From: Deltaproteobacteria bacterium
GTDB taxonomy: Bacteria > Desulfobacterota > Binatia > HRBIN30 > CADEER01
Direction: 5' to 3'
Assembly (NCBI GenBank): GCA_029262455.1
Contig: JAJCZJ010000094.1
Coordinates: 62,001 to 126,000 of the forward strand
DNA length: 64,000 nucleotides
Translations under genes and position numbers: made by a program
Part shown: positions 35,275 through 43,781 of the stretch, one piece after another
Position numbering within the stretch: the first letter of the stretch is position 1
Layout of the letters: each line of letters begins with the position of its first letter
The notes under the pieces: model-generated
The model's database searches: none
Told to the model about the DNA's origin: nothing
Seen by the model: only the letters and a program-made list of their open reading frames with translations

Positions 35275-37469
35275 GATTGCGCCCCCGGGCCGACATAGCG
35301 GTCGATACCGCCTAGTGCCCGAACACTTTCACCGTCATCTGACTCGAACTGATCCGAACTTTCAATCTCTGGCGGAAAGTCGATGTCTGGCAACAGCGCT
35401 TGCAGATCGGGAACCGAGATCATCTTGCTCTTTAGAGCCGTCGATACTGCGAACTCCCACTCGACATCGGAGAGATCCTGATCGAGAACAAAGGCAAAAC
35501 TCTCCAGCTTGCCACCACTGCGCGCAACAACGATCTTCCAGTAGCGAGTCGGTATCTGGATCCGAACAGTCCCTTCGAGATCACGCCCCTTGAATACGCG
35601 ATCGTTCGGGTCCAGCACTGGGCCCGCAATGACACAGTACTTTTCCATCTCCGACTTCGATTGCTTCAGTACGAGGTTCTCCAGTTTGCCCCAAATACCG
35701 CCCATCTGGGAACGGTTGAATCCCGCGACCTGCGGCGAGCAGTTGGTGACGTGGTAGGTATCTCCATTCGCGCGCCGCAACTCTTCGAAGGTCTTTCCCC
35801 AAGCGACATCGTCACGGCGGACGATGTGGCCCTTATCAAACGCCTTTCGATCTCTTGTAAAAAACTTGTCGGGCAACTGGTGAATCTCTGGAATGCGCGG
35901 GTCGGAGAACCATTTCTCGATGTCGTTTTTACCAAGTCCGGAGAGTCCGGCGCGCGTATAAACCTGGTCCGGGTCGGGTCTTCGACTTTCCGGGCGCGCA
36001 TCGACGTTGGACGCTGTGAACAGGGCTAGCCTGCGCTTCTTGTGCATGACGACCGAAAAATGCTCGTACGGAATGACGATCTTGCCATCGTCGAGTTTGG
36101 AAGCGATTTTCTTGTCGACCACCGTCGGCATTCGCAAACGTATGCCGAGGTATTTTTCGTCGTACCCTGTCCGGCCATCGTAGTCTTCGTCGCGAAACGG
36201 CTCTGCCATCCGCTCGACATCCGCGCCCCCGCCTCCTCCTAGGCTGGCGGTCGTAGCCGCCCCGCCGTCGTTGGGTTGCTGCCGCGGATTCCCCAGCCTC
36301 ACGGTCACTTCCAAAGGGATACTCCACGACGCACCATCGCCGAGCGACAATCCCCGCACACCGGCCCCTGCCGGTTCTTGAAGTTGAATCGTGCGCGCCG
36401 ATTCGACCTGCGGATCAGCTTCTTCCCAAACACTGTCCCAAGGGGTAGTTCCACTTACAATCGACGAAGCGAAGTTGACCCCGGCGGCTTCGACGCGGCG
36501 GTCGCGGGCCAGTTCATAGCTCGGTACGGCGAAGTTGGCCTCGAGGTAACGTCCGGCAAAATGGAGCGCAACCACATCTCCGGTCTTCACATCGATCACG
36601 GCGGAGCCGGAGTTGCCACCAAGGGTGGAACTGTCGTGCGTCGACGCCGGGACAAGGTTGCCGAAGCTAGGATAATCTTGCCGCACGCCGAGCTTGCCGG
36701 GCTGCAGTCTCTTGACGTTGAAGACCTTTTCGAAAATCCGGTTCTGCAGCTCGATGTCGTTGCGCGTATCGAGGGCGGGGTATCCAATGACAGCAACCTC
36801 ACGGCCCTTCATGTCTCCGGGATTCTCCGTCGAGAACCTCAAGGGGCGACTGCCGTCGTCGAGGCCTGAGACCGAGAGCAACGCCATATCCCAGAACGGA
36901 TGGATCATGACGATTCGGTCGACATGGAACAAACGGGAATCGGAGCTGTTGTTCTCGCGTTTCATGTCGACATCAGCGGACTGGCCCGACTGGAAGGATA
37001 GCCCCTCGCGGCCCACGCCATTCGCAAACAAGATGGCAACATGCCGGTTTGTCATCACCAACCCGTCGCCAACGACGAATCCAGTGCCACCGTACGGTAG
37101 GGATGAGTTCGGCAACTCGATACGCCCAATCGACGGGATCGCAGCCTCGATATTTCGCCGAGGCTCAGCCTGGTCGAGATGCTCGAAAGGCCAGCCCGGG
37201 ATCGAGAATGTGTCGTTCTCGACGAACAGGACGGGCCGTTCCTTCGGCAGCACCAGCGCCTCCAAGGCGTCCGCCTCGGCATCGCTCACATTCTGCCCCG
37301 TCTTGATTCGTTCCAGCCCGCGCTTTGCATCCTCACGCTCCTCGTCCGAGGCTTTGGGGTCGGATTCAATCGCTTCGAGCAGGTGGTCGTCGTCAGAAAG
37401 GGATTCGAGCATACCTTCTTCCGGCGAGATCTTTTCCATGTATCCCTTTAGACGCTGCTTCCGGTTCAT
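35271..37469 (-). CDS. Trypsin-like protease fused to DNA/RNA non-specific endonuclease (NUC family)
   Basis: 732 residues from ATG 37469 (GGAGGT five bases upstream), no signal peptide. A charged helical N-terminus (1-105) precedes a chymotrypsin-fold protease with triad His143 (MTNRHVA), Asp194 (FWDMALL) and Ser287 (LGGNSGSAV). After a Gly-rich linker (about 400-420) comes a betabetaalpha-metal nuclease: DKGH 545-548 with catalytic His548 (Serratia nuclease has DRGH), TNCSPQ, the metal-binding Asn585 (GFNR) and Glu597 (KLEN). All key residues are present. Fusing a protease to a cytoplasmic nuclease suggests proteolytic control of DNA or RNA degradation. It is coupled to the TPR-protease. 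Confidence 0.88.
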   Translation of the reverse strand: MNRKQRLKGYMEKISPEEGMLESLSDDDHLLEAIESDPKASDEEREDAKRGLERIKTGQNVSDAEADALEALVLPKERPVLFVENDTFSIPGWPFEHLDQAEPRRNIEAAIPSIGRIELPNSSLPYGGTGFVVGDGLVMTNRHVAILFANGVGREGLSFQSGQSADVDMKRENNSSDSRLFHVDRIVMIHPFWDMALLSVSGLDDGSRPLRFSTENPGDMKGREVAVIGYPALDTRNDIELQNRIFEKVFNVKRLQPGKLGVRQDYPSFGNLVPASTHDSSTLGGNSGSAVIDVKTGDVVALHFAGRYLEANFAVPSYELARDRRVEAAGVNFASSIVSGTTPWDSVWEEADPQVESARTIQLQEPAGAGVRGLSLGDGASWSIPLEVTVRLGNPRQQPNDGGAATTASLGGGGGADVERMAEPFRDEDYDGRTGYDEKYLGIRLRMPTVVDKKIASKLDDGKIVIPYEHFSVVMHKKRRLALFTASNVDARPESRRPDPDQVYTRAGLSGLGKNDIEKWFSDPRIPEIHQLPDKFFTRDRKAFDKGHIVRRDDVAWGKTFEELRRANGDTYHVTNCSPQVAGFNRSQMGGIWGKLENLVLKQSKSEMEKYCVIAGPVLDPNDRVFKGRDLEGTVRIQIPTRYWKIVVARSGGKLESFAFVLDQDLSDVEWEFAVSTALKSKMISVPDLQALLPDIDFPPEIESSDQFESDDGESVRALGGIDRYVGPGAQS

Positions 37470-37537
37470 CGGCACCTCCGTCTTGCCTACGCCAAAGGAA
37501 TCGCCAGCATTGCCAACGATCCAAAGACATTGGCTCG

Positions 37538-37567
37538 ATTAGATTCGCTTGGGTTCGACACTCGAAC
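37538..37567 (-). promoter_or_regulatory. Candidate promoter with overlapping palindrome upstream of the protease-nuclease operon
   Basis: Minus strand: -10 TCTAAT (37538-37543), 17-base spacer, weak -35 TTCGAG (37561-37566). The palindrome GTTCGA-CAC-TCGAAC (37553-37567) covers the -35, as an operator would. Transcription would start about 60 bases before the ATG. Pattern only; no regulator is identified. Confidence 0.35.
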
Positions 37568-37732
37568 TAACACCACAGAACATCCCATCGACGCAATTAG
37601 GGAAATCCCGAGTCCCGTCCTGGTGTCCTGAGCATTAGTTCACCACAAAACTCGCGAGACGGCGCAGAATGCTCTAACACTAGTTTGGTGGAGTAGTTGG
37701 CCAGCGGACTACTCGGAAGGTGAATCTTTGAA

Positions 37733-38308
37733 ATGACGACATTCAAGCGAAGCATCATGTTCGTGGCCGCACTATCGATCGGCCTACCCGGTAGCCTTCA
37801 CGCACACGGCAACCCAGCCCGCTGGACCGCGGAGTCAACTGGCTTCGGCTGCTGGATGACACGATGGCTCGAAACCAGTATGGGCGGCACCGTCGCCGAG
37901 CCGATCGTCGGGCTGCAGGTCGTCCTTGGAAGAATCGCGCCGCCGAGATCCGAATCGGCACAACCTGGACTCACTCAGCCTGAGCTCGATGGCGCGACGA
38001 CCTTGAACGTTCGGATCGTCGAACCTTCCCTCAAAGACGCCGTTTCAGTAAGCGTCGCTCGTCCCAAGCAGAAACTCGTAAGATTGGAACAACGCCAACT
38101 CGGGGGAGAGCTCGGCGACTTCCCCTCGTTTTACCTAACCGGCGCGCGCGCCGAATCCCTCGTGGCTTCGCTCCGATCCGGTGAGGTTTCCGGGTTCATC
38201 GTGACACGACAAGCTGGGAGCGACGTGCGCTTCTCGAACGCCGTCGAAGGTCTAGGCGTCGCATTCGCAATGTACGATGCTTGCCTAGGTGCCAAGCCCC
38301 GCCGCTGA
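37733..38308 (+). CDS. Exported protein of unknown function
   Basis: 191 residues with a signal peptide (SIMFVAALSIGLPGSLHA) and a mature part of about 165 residues. It has conserved-looking segments such as GFGCWMTRWLETSMGG and FPSFYLTGARAESLVASLRSGEVSGF, but I recognise no family. Two Cys (GCW near 38 and DACLG at the end) could form a disulphide. It diverges from the protease-nuclease operon and is followed after eight bases by a second small exported protein, so the two probably form an operon. Confidence 0.68.
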   Translation: MTTFKRSIMFVAALSIGLPGSLHAHGNPARWTAESTGFGCWMTRWLETSMGGTVAEPIVGLQVVLGRIAPPRSESAQPGLTQPELDGATTLNVRIVEPSLKDAVSVSVARPKQKLVRLEQRQLGGELGDFPSFYLTGARAESLVASLRSGEVSGFIVTRQAGSDVRFSNAVEGLGVAFAMYDACLGAKPRR

Positions 38309-38316
38309 GGGAACAA

Positions 38317-38775
38317 ATGACGCTACAACGCGCGATCCTAGCACTGCTGATACCGGCGCTCTTGGGAATCGGCCCCTGCGGCCCCATCCCCGGTTGGCAG
38401 CTCTCGGGACAAGTTGTAAACGAGCCCACCCCGAATTGGACGGCTCTGGTCGATAGCGTCAAGTATTGCCAAGTCGAAGTCCGGCCCGCTGATCCGTATT
38501 CATTCACCGCCGCCTGCTTTGTCGTCGACGGGGTACTCCACGTCGGCTCGATGGGCGCGCCGAAGAAGAGTTGGCCCGGAATGGTCGCAAACGATGCTGA
38601 CGTCCGCGTCCGCTTCGAAAAGAACATCTACCTGCGTAGAGCGATAAAACTCACCGATCCTGCAGATCGACGGAAAGCATTTCAGGCCAAGATGCATTCT
38701 TCAGGCAAAACTCCAAACGAGGATCCGCCCGAGGACTTCTGGTTCTATCGCCTCGACCCACGTCCGCCGGCCTGA
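38317..38775 (+). CDS. Small exported protein, possibly split-barrel-like
   Basis: 152 residues. A hydrophobic N-terminus (ILALLIPALLGIGPCG) could be a signal peptide or lipobox, although GPC is not a typical lipobox. The C-terminal pattern WPGMVANDADVRVRFEKNIYLRRAIKLTDPADRRKAF resembles the end of F420-type or pyridoxamine-oxidase-type split barrels, where a residue range of this kind precedes a DPAER motif. The match is by eye and weak. GAGGG lies eight bases before the ATG. It follows the exported protein at 37733 with eight bases between them. Confidence 0.62.
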   Translation: MTLQRAILALLIPALLGIGPCGPIPGWQLSGQVVNEPTPNWTALVDSVKYCQVEVRPADPYSFTAACFVVDGVLHVGSMGAPKKSWPGMVANDADVRVRFEKNIYLRRAIKLTDPADRRKAFQAKMHSSGKTPNEDPPEDFWFYRLDPRPPA

Positions 38776-38779
38776 TCCA

Positions 38780-39838
38780 TCAAGACCCTGCCAATCCCTC
38801 GAATAGCTGCCGCTCGGTGCTCGCGACACGTTTCATGTAACGCGCAGCCTCATCGAACAAAGCCGCCGAAGGCCCCTCGCTAGCCACTCTGTGCAAGCAT
38901 GTACTCGCGGCCGTCCACCCATCGGCAGCAGCCCGCGTAAGATCCGGCGCCGAGGGCGGAACCAGCTCGGAGTCGAGAGCCCGGGCCCACTCGAGAAAGC
39001 CGGCGTACAAGCGCCGGAAGTTGCCGCCGCCGTTGCCAAACTTCTCGATACAACTGGCGTTGAAAGCTGCCAGCGCTCGTACATCAGGCCGCGTCGCCCA
39101 TCTCGGAAGCTCCTCGACGAAACGTTCGATAGCCGCGACCCCGGTTGCGACAGTCGTATCGCCACCCGCGAAACTTGCTTCACCCGCAGCCCCCTCGCCA
39201 CGGTCCAACATATGACGCGCCGCGCGCTCGATCGCGAGCGCTGCCGCATCGCGCAGCGATCGACCGACTTCGGTTCCGTGGAAGCGGCCCCAGAGATTGT
39301 GCGTCGAAAGTCCTTCCGGAGGATTGCGGCTACGCGTCAATGCGCCGTACGAGCACAGCTCTGGCTCCGGCCGGATGCGGTCAGCAATGAACGCCTTTTC
39401 GATTTCGTCGTCGAAACCGAGCAGCACGAAGCGATGCCCCGGGAAATGCACCTTGTACTCCCGATAGTCGAGGTACAGGATGTCACCGCTCAACATCGTC
39501 GGCCGACCGGCGAGCACTTCCTCGCGCACGACTTGCCACGCTTGCTCGTCGTCAGCTTCCGGTTGTTCGCGATAATCGACCTGGAGGATCTGCCCGAGGT
39601 CGGCTTCCAGAGAAAGAGTGCGGCCGAACACCGATACGGCAGGCTCCATCGCCGTGGATTCCAAGTAGCAGCATTCGATCCCAGCACCGAGCCCGAACAC
39701 AGCGGGCTCCGGTATTTCGAGGCCGCAGTAGTGATGCAGCAGACCGCGCATCGCGACACTACCGCAGTGCTCCCCGGGATAACTCCGATAATCTTCGATC
39801 AGGGTTTTAATCGCTCGCCTCCCAATGGCTCGGCCCAT
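38780..39838 (-). CDS. BtrH N-terminal domain / DUF4872 family protein
   Basis: 352 residues. The N-terminal half matches the BtrH-like cysteine-peptidase-type fold: GEHCGSVAMRGLLHHY (Cys25 as the likely nucleophile), EPAVFGLGAGIE and HRFVLLGFDDE. The C-terminal half is helical like DUF4872. BtrH moves an acyl group from a carrier protein to butirosin, but most relatives are uncharacterised and occur outside antibiotic clusters. No carrier protein or NRPS/PKS gene is nearby, so the substrate is unknown. It is convergent with the gene ending at 38775, four bases away. Confidence 0.82.
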   Translation of the reverse strand: MGRAIGRRAIKTLIEDYRSYPGEHCGSVAMRGLLHHYCGLEIPEPAVFGLGAGIECCYLESTAMEPAVSVFGRTLSLEADLGQILQVDYREQPEADDEQAWQVVREEVLAGRPTMLSGDILYLDYREYKVHFPGHRFVLLGFDDEIEKAFIADRIRPEPELCSYGALTRSRNPPEGLSTHNLWGRFHGTEVGRSLRDAAALAIERAARHMLDRGEGAAGEASFAGGDTTVATGVAAIERFVEELPRWATRPDVRALAAFNASCIEKFGNGGGNFRRLYAGFLEWARALDSELVPPSAPDLTRAAADGWTAASTCLHRVASEGPSAALFDEAARYMKRVASTERQLFEGLAGS

Positions 39839-39943
39839 GAATGTTTCGCGTCGTTAACAAACAGACTCTAGCCAAGCAACGACACCGAACACCAAACCCT
39901 CGATCCGGAACTCCCGCCGCCGCCACCTCGCAGGGAGCGCCGG

Positions 39944-40414
39944 TCACAAATCGAGATAAACGTAAGTCGGAACGCCATTCGAACGTTCCTCGTGCAGGAT
40001 TGTCCGAAGCCACACGAGCGAAGCCGTGATTCCAAACACGAAGAGCCCACCAAAGCCGCGCCACCCGTGGACCATGGACTCTTCCAAGGTAATAAGTAAC
40101 GTTCCGTAGATCACGACCAGAAAAATCGGATGGGGACCAGAGATCGTTACCCAGTCAGTGTACGCGGCCGTCCCCATCGCTGCGACGCGATCCTCTTTCA
40201 TCCAGGCTTCGCCGCGAGCCTCGAGTATCTCTTGTTCAAACCGAGCGCTGACCCAGAGGCCGAAGAGGGCTCCCAACACCACGATCACGCCAAGTCGCAG
40301 ATCGATCGGTTCTCCATTGAATGCGAGGCCGAGACAAGAAAGAGCCAGTACACACAAGCAGTGATTCCTCGGTCTGAGTTCGTGCACCAAGGGGCGAAGG
40401 CGAAAATTGTCCAT
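39944..40414 (-). CDS. Predicted membrane protein, unknown function
   Basis: 156 residues with four hydrophobic segments (CLCVLALSCLGLAF, GVIVVLGALFGLWV, PIFLVVIYGTLLIT, GGLFVFGITASLVWL). A charged loop holds RFEQEILEARGEAWMKEDR. No family is recognised. ATG 40414 is preferred to the TTG three codons earlier. There is no clear operon partner; the gaps on either side (39839-39943 and 40415-40616) show nothing notable. Confidence 0.6.
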   Translation of the reverse strand: MDNFRLRPLVHELRPRNHCLCVLALSCLGLAFNGEPIDLRLGVIVVLGALFGLWVSARFEQEILEARGEAWMKEDRVAAMGTAAYTDWVTISGPHPIFLVVIYGTLLITLEESMVHGWRGFGGLFVFGITASLVWLRTILHEERSNGVPTYVYLDL

Positions 40415-40616
40415 CTCGACCAAATCTAGCCGAAAATTGATACAGCATCATTCTGAATTTTCCCTCTGACCTGTAGAGGCTCGGGTTATCCCTTGCACCG
40501 GCACAAGGTTCGGGCGCGGCGAGTTCGCGAGGCTCGCAGAAATGCCGATCGGAGCCGCCCGAACAGTCTGAAAACCATCGATTGCGGACGATTCCGGACG
40601 CCAAATGCCGACTTCC

Positions 40617-42290
40617 TCAAGGCGAGACGGTCCGTTCGGCCAATCGACTTCGGCGACGATCAAATGCCTCGAAGAGCTCGCGGTTCGGAATCGGCGCGAG
40701 GCCGGCTTCGTGGTCGAGAACCATCCAATGAGGATTCGCCGAATCGTAGGCTGACCACTGCGGTCGCCCCGGACCGTTCGGATCTCCACTGCGCGCGAAG
40801 TTGACCCAATAGTCTGCAACCAGAGACTTCAGCTCAACGTCGCCATCGACCTCCGGAAAAATACGCGCACCATCAAACACGAAGTCGATCTCTCCTGCAT
40901 GCAGAGCACCGTAGTCCGTGTTCGGCGTCGGCCGCGAAAAATAGTACAGGAAGGCAGGTTGGCCGACCTTGCGCATGGCCGCCGCCAAGAAGACACCATT
41001 GCCGACGAAGTAGCTATCGCCAAACAAGCGCTGCGCCGCATCGCGTATCTCGCTATCCGAGCCCGCAGCGTAGTAGCTGAGTATGGTCTCCGCGTCCGCT
41101 CCGAAAGCATCGGTGACGCGTTCGCGGTAGTCAGCGACCGAAGTGATTGGCCCAGGCACCTCCGGTAGTGGCGAGCGCCACGGGCTCTTTGCGCCAAAGA
41201 ACATCTGGCCCTCGTCGGAGTTGCTACCGACTAGAAGCGGGACGGCCAGTTGTTCGCCGCGGGCAAACGTTTCTGACACCGACTTCGGCAGCACCCAACC
41301 ATCGACGCAGGGATGAAACGCCTTTGTCCGGCCATCGTCTACGCGCCACAGCACTGAGATTTCCGACGAATTCATGGCGCGCAACGAAGCCAAATCGCGC
41401 CCGTCAGCGACCTCGACACCGGTGCTCTCCGCGCTCGCAAACCCCGGCGCGTTCTTGCGTAGGTGCAGGTTCTGGTGGGCTCCGCTCCCACTCTGAGCAA
41501 TCGCGCGATGAAACAAGCCGGCCGCCAGGGGCGAGGCCAGCAGCTGTCCTACAGAGTGCGCACCCGCCGACTCGCCGAATATCGTAACGTTGTTGGGATC
41601 GCCCCCAAAAGCAGAGATGTTGTCTCGCACCCATTCGAGGGCCGCCACTTGATCGAGCATTCCGTAGTTGCCCGAAACGTCGTGCGTCGATTCTCGCGAC
41701 AGCTCCGGATGAGCCAGGAACCCAAAGATGCCGAGCCTGTAGTTGATCGTCACGACGACCGACCCGCGCTTCGGGAGAACATTGGTGTTGTAGGCTGGAA
41801 AAGAACCGCTACCCATCTGATGGCCGCCACCATGGAGCCAAACCATGACAGGGAGTGGCTCGGCAGCCACTTCCGGCGCGCGAACGTTCAAAAACAGGCA
41901 GTCCTCACTTTCTGAAGACTGCCCAACGACCGCAAGAACGGCTTGGATCAGGTAGCGTCGCCACCACGACACGCCGTTCAGCTTTAAGAATCCACCGGGC
42001 GACGGGCCACCTTCGCGTCTCTGAATACACACCGAGCGAAACTCGGTCGCATCCAAGACTCCCGCGTGCTTTCCGACCCGGACCGGTGGTCGCCACCGCA
42101 GCTCGCCTACCGGGGGCTGGGCATACGGAATACCTCGAAATACCGCGAACCCATCGTCGATTTCACCCCGAAAAGCGCCTGACGAGGCCCGTACTTCGAT
42201 CGTTTTCGCCACTGCCCCAGTCGGAGCAACGAAAATCAGAACCAGACAGAGAAGAGAGAATCGCCCCCGGCACGAAACAAGATCTCGCAT
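40617..42290 (-). CDS. Exported type B carboxylesterase / lipase family protein
   Basis: 557 residues with an N-terminal signal peptide (FSLLCLVLIFVAPTGAVA). Alpha/beta hydrolase marks are VFRGIPYAQPPVGELRWRPP, EDCLFLNVRAPE, the oxyanion loop VWLHGGGH and the nucleophile elbow TIFGESAGAHS. The acid residue is likely Glu in NSDEGQMFF, and the His is in LHAGEIDFVF. It hydrolyses ester bonds in the periplasm or outside the cell; the substrate cannot be read from the sequence. ATG 42290 gives the signal peptide; the GTG at 42317 is an alternative. Good match to family length. Confidence 0.9.
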   Translation of the reverse strand: MRDLVSCRGRFSLLCLVLIFVAPTGAVAKTIEVRASSGAFRGEIDDGFAVFRGIPYAQPPVGELRWRPPVRVGKHAGVLDATEFRSVCIQRREGGPSPGGFLKLNGVSWWRRYLIQAVLAVVGQSSESEDCLFLNVRAPEVAAEPLPVMVWLHGGGHQMGSGSFPAYNTNVLPKRGSVVVTINYRLGIFGFLAHPELSRESTHDVSGNYGMLDQVAALEWVRDNISAFGGDPNNVTIFGESAGAHSVGQLLASPLAAGLFHRAIAQSGSGAHQNLHLRKNAPGFASAESTGVEVADGRDLASLRAMNSSEISVLWRVDDGRTKAFHPCVDGWVLPKSVSETFARGEQLAVPLLVGSNSDEGQMFFGAKSPWRSPLPEVPGPITSVADYRERVTDAFGADAETILSYYAAGSDSEIRDAAQRLFGDSYFVGNGVFLAAAMRKVGQPAFLYYFSRPTPNTDYGALHAGEIDFVFDGARIFPEVDGDVELKSLVADYWVNFARSGDPNGPGRPQWSAYDSANPHWMVLDHEAGLAPIPNRELFEAFDRRRSRLAERTVSP

Positions 42291-42424
42291 CCGGACAACA
42301 ATACGACACAGGCTCACTGTGCAAAACTCCCCGCCTGTTCCGCTAAAACAGGCGCCCGCGACATCCGAACAGGGCTGCCTTCGCCCCCGACCGGACGCAG
42401 ACCGTCGTCGGAGGGTGGTGTGTA

Positions 42425-42452
42425 CCGGGGGCGACCGATCGGCCGCCCCCGG
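42425..42452 (-). terminator. Strong GC hairpin after the EF-hand protein gene, possible terminator
   Basis: Perfect 9-base arms (CCGGGGGCG and CGCCCCCGG) around a 10-base loop, ten bases past the stop at 42462. No T-run follows on the minus strand, so termination would be inefficient or need Rho. Confidence 0.4.
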
Positions 42453-42461
42453 GCAACCTAA

Positions 42462-43631
42462 TTACTCACAAGCAAAGACGGTCTCGGCGAGAATGTCGCC
42501 CACCGCAGACCCAAAGAACGCCAGGTGTCCGACGAGGGTCATACCACTCGCGGAGCCATTCGCCTGGTTGGAACAGGTAGTCGCTGTACCTTCCAACGTG
42601 GACGGGCCGATCATCGTGCCCGGCGAATTGGCAACGTTCAGCAGGCTGCCGATCGAAGTTCCAGTCGTCAGCTCACCACAGAGAGGCGCCAACACAATAC
42701 TCGGCGGGACATTGCCGCAAATCTGGTCGTTGTCCAACTCGACGGAAATCGAGACACCGAGGCCACAGGCCAAGGCTCCAGCTCCAGCCGGGTCCCCGCC
42801 ACCAGGCCGGGCGCAAACGCATTCGCAAATTTGCCCGTCGGTGCCGCCATCGCGACCGCCGCAAGATCCGCCGGGGCAATCGGTATCGACTCCGCATGTC
42901 GCCCCGTCATTCGAGCCGCCAAGACAGAAGTCCTCACAGGTCGAGGCCTGCCGGAAAAATCCCGCACCGAGTCCGTCACAACGAGCATCGCAAAGAGACT
43001 CGCAATTGGCTGTTCCGGTGCACTGGCCAATGTTGTGGTCGGCGTCAATCGTTACATCCACACCCGTGCCACCTTCACACGACGCGACTCGCGTCTCACA
43101 GGGTGCAAACGGCTCGATGCAGACATCACCAATCCCTGGGATATTCACCGCGTCAAAATTGTCGACTTTACACTCGCAAGCGAAATCACCGGCGAGTCCG
43201 CTCGTCGTAGCGCCCTGCTCAGTGCATTCGACAGTCAGTTGCGCAGTCGGCTCCAGCGGAAACACGATGAGCCCTGTGTTCAAATTCAACTCGCTGTCTG
43301 CACTCAAGTTGCAGGTCGACGAGAAAACTTCGGGCGTCGGCGACGGCGTCGCCGTCGGCGGAGGGTTGCAGCCGAGTAACGAGCTGTTCACCGCCCGTAC
43401 CAGCTCAGAGACACTCACAGAGCCGTTGTTATTCGCGTCAACTGCCCGACAGCCCTCGATGTCGCCGGACCCCAGCAAGATACCGACTGCTCGAACCAGC
43501 TCATTAATCCGAACGAAACCATCGCCATTGCAGTCACCTGGACACTGCGCCGCCGCTGTATTCGCTCCCAAAACCACAAATGCGCCCAGTGCCAACAGCA
43601 CCGGTAGGACGCGCTCCCTTATAACCCTCAT
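42462..43631 (-). CDS. Exported Cys-rich protein with N-terminal double EF-hand module
   Basis: 389 residues. Signal peptide (VLPVLLALGAFVVLGANTAAA), then two EF-hands between cysteines (CPGDCNGDGFVRINELVRAV and DANNNGSVSVSELVRAV, ending GC) and a Pro/Thr linker. The rest is Cys-rich (over 20 cysteines, for example CDARCDGLGAGFF and CVCARPGGG) and resembles a secreted binding module; no family is recognised. ATG 43631 follows AAGGAGGG. It is one of several proteins here sharing this module. Confidence 0.8.
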   Translation of the reverse strand: MRVIRERVLPVLLALGAFVVLGANTAAAQCPGDCNGDGFVRINELVRAVGILLGSGDIEGCRAVDANNNGSVSVSELVRAVNSSLLGCNPPPTATPSPTPEVFSSTCNLSADSELNLNTGLIVFPLEPTAQLTVECTEQGATTSGLAGDFACECKVDNFDAVNIPGIGDVCIEPFAPCETRVASCEGGTGVDVTIDADHNIGQCTGTANCESLCDARCDGLGAGFFRQASTCEDFCLGGSNDGATCGVDTDCPGGSCGGRDGGTDGQICECVCARPGGGDPAGAGALACGLGVSISVELDNDQICGNVPPSIVLAPLCGELTTGTSIGSLLNVANSPGTMIGPSTLEGTATTCSNQANGSASGMTLVGHLAFFGSAVGDILAETVFACE

Positions 43632-43781
43632 TCGACCCTCCTTGGATTCTAGCTGGCGTGATGCCAACTCATGCCTTCTAGTCGAGGGCGTCAGCCGTGT
43701 CAAAACTTCGGCCTTACCCTGGAACCGGCACGGCTTCGCCGACAGATTGCACCGAGCCATAACAGGCGAGATACTCCGGCG

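Noticed and set aside
37553-37567. LexA (SOS) box upstream of the protease-nuclease operon
   Set aside because: The half-sites are inverted with seven-base spacing, which matches neither the direct-repeat nor the CGAAC-type LexA sites I know; no evidence for SOS control.
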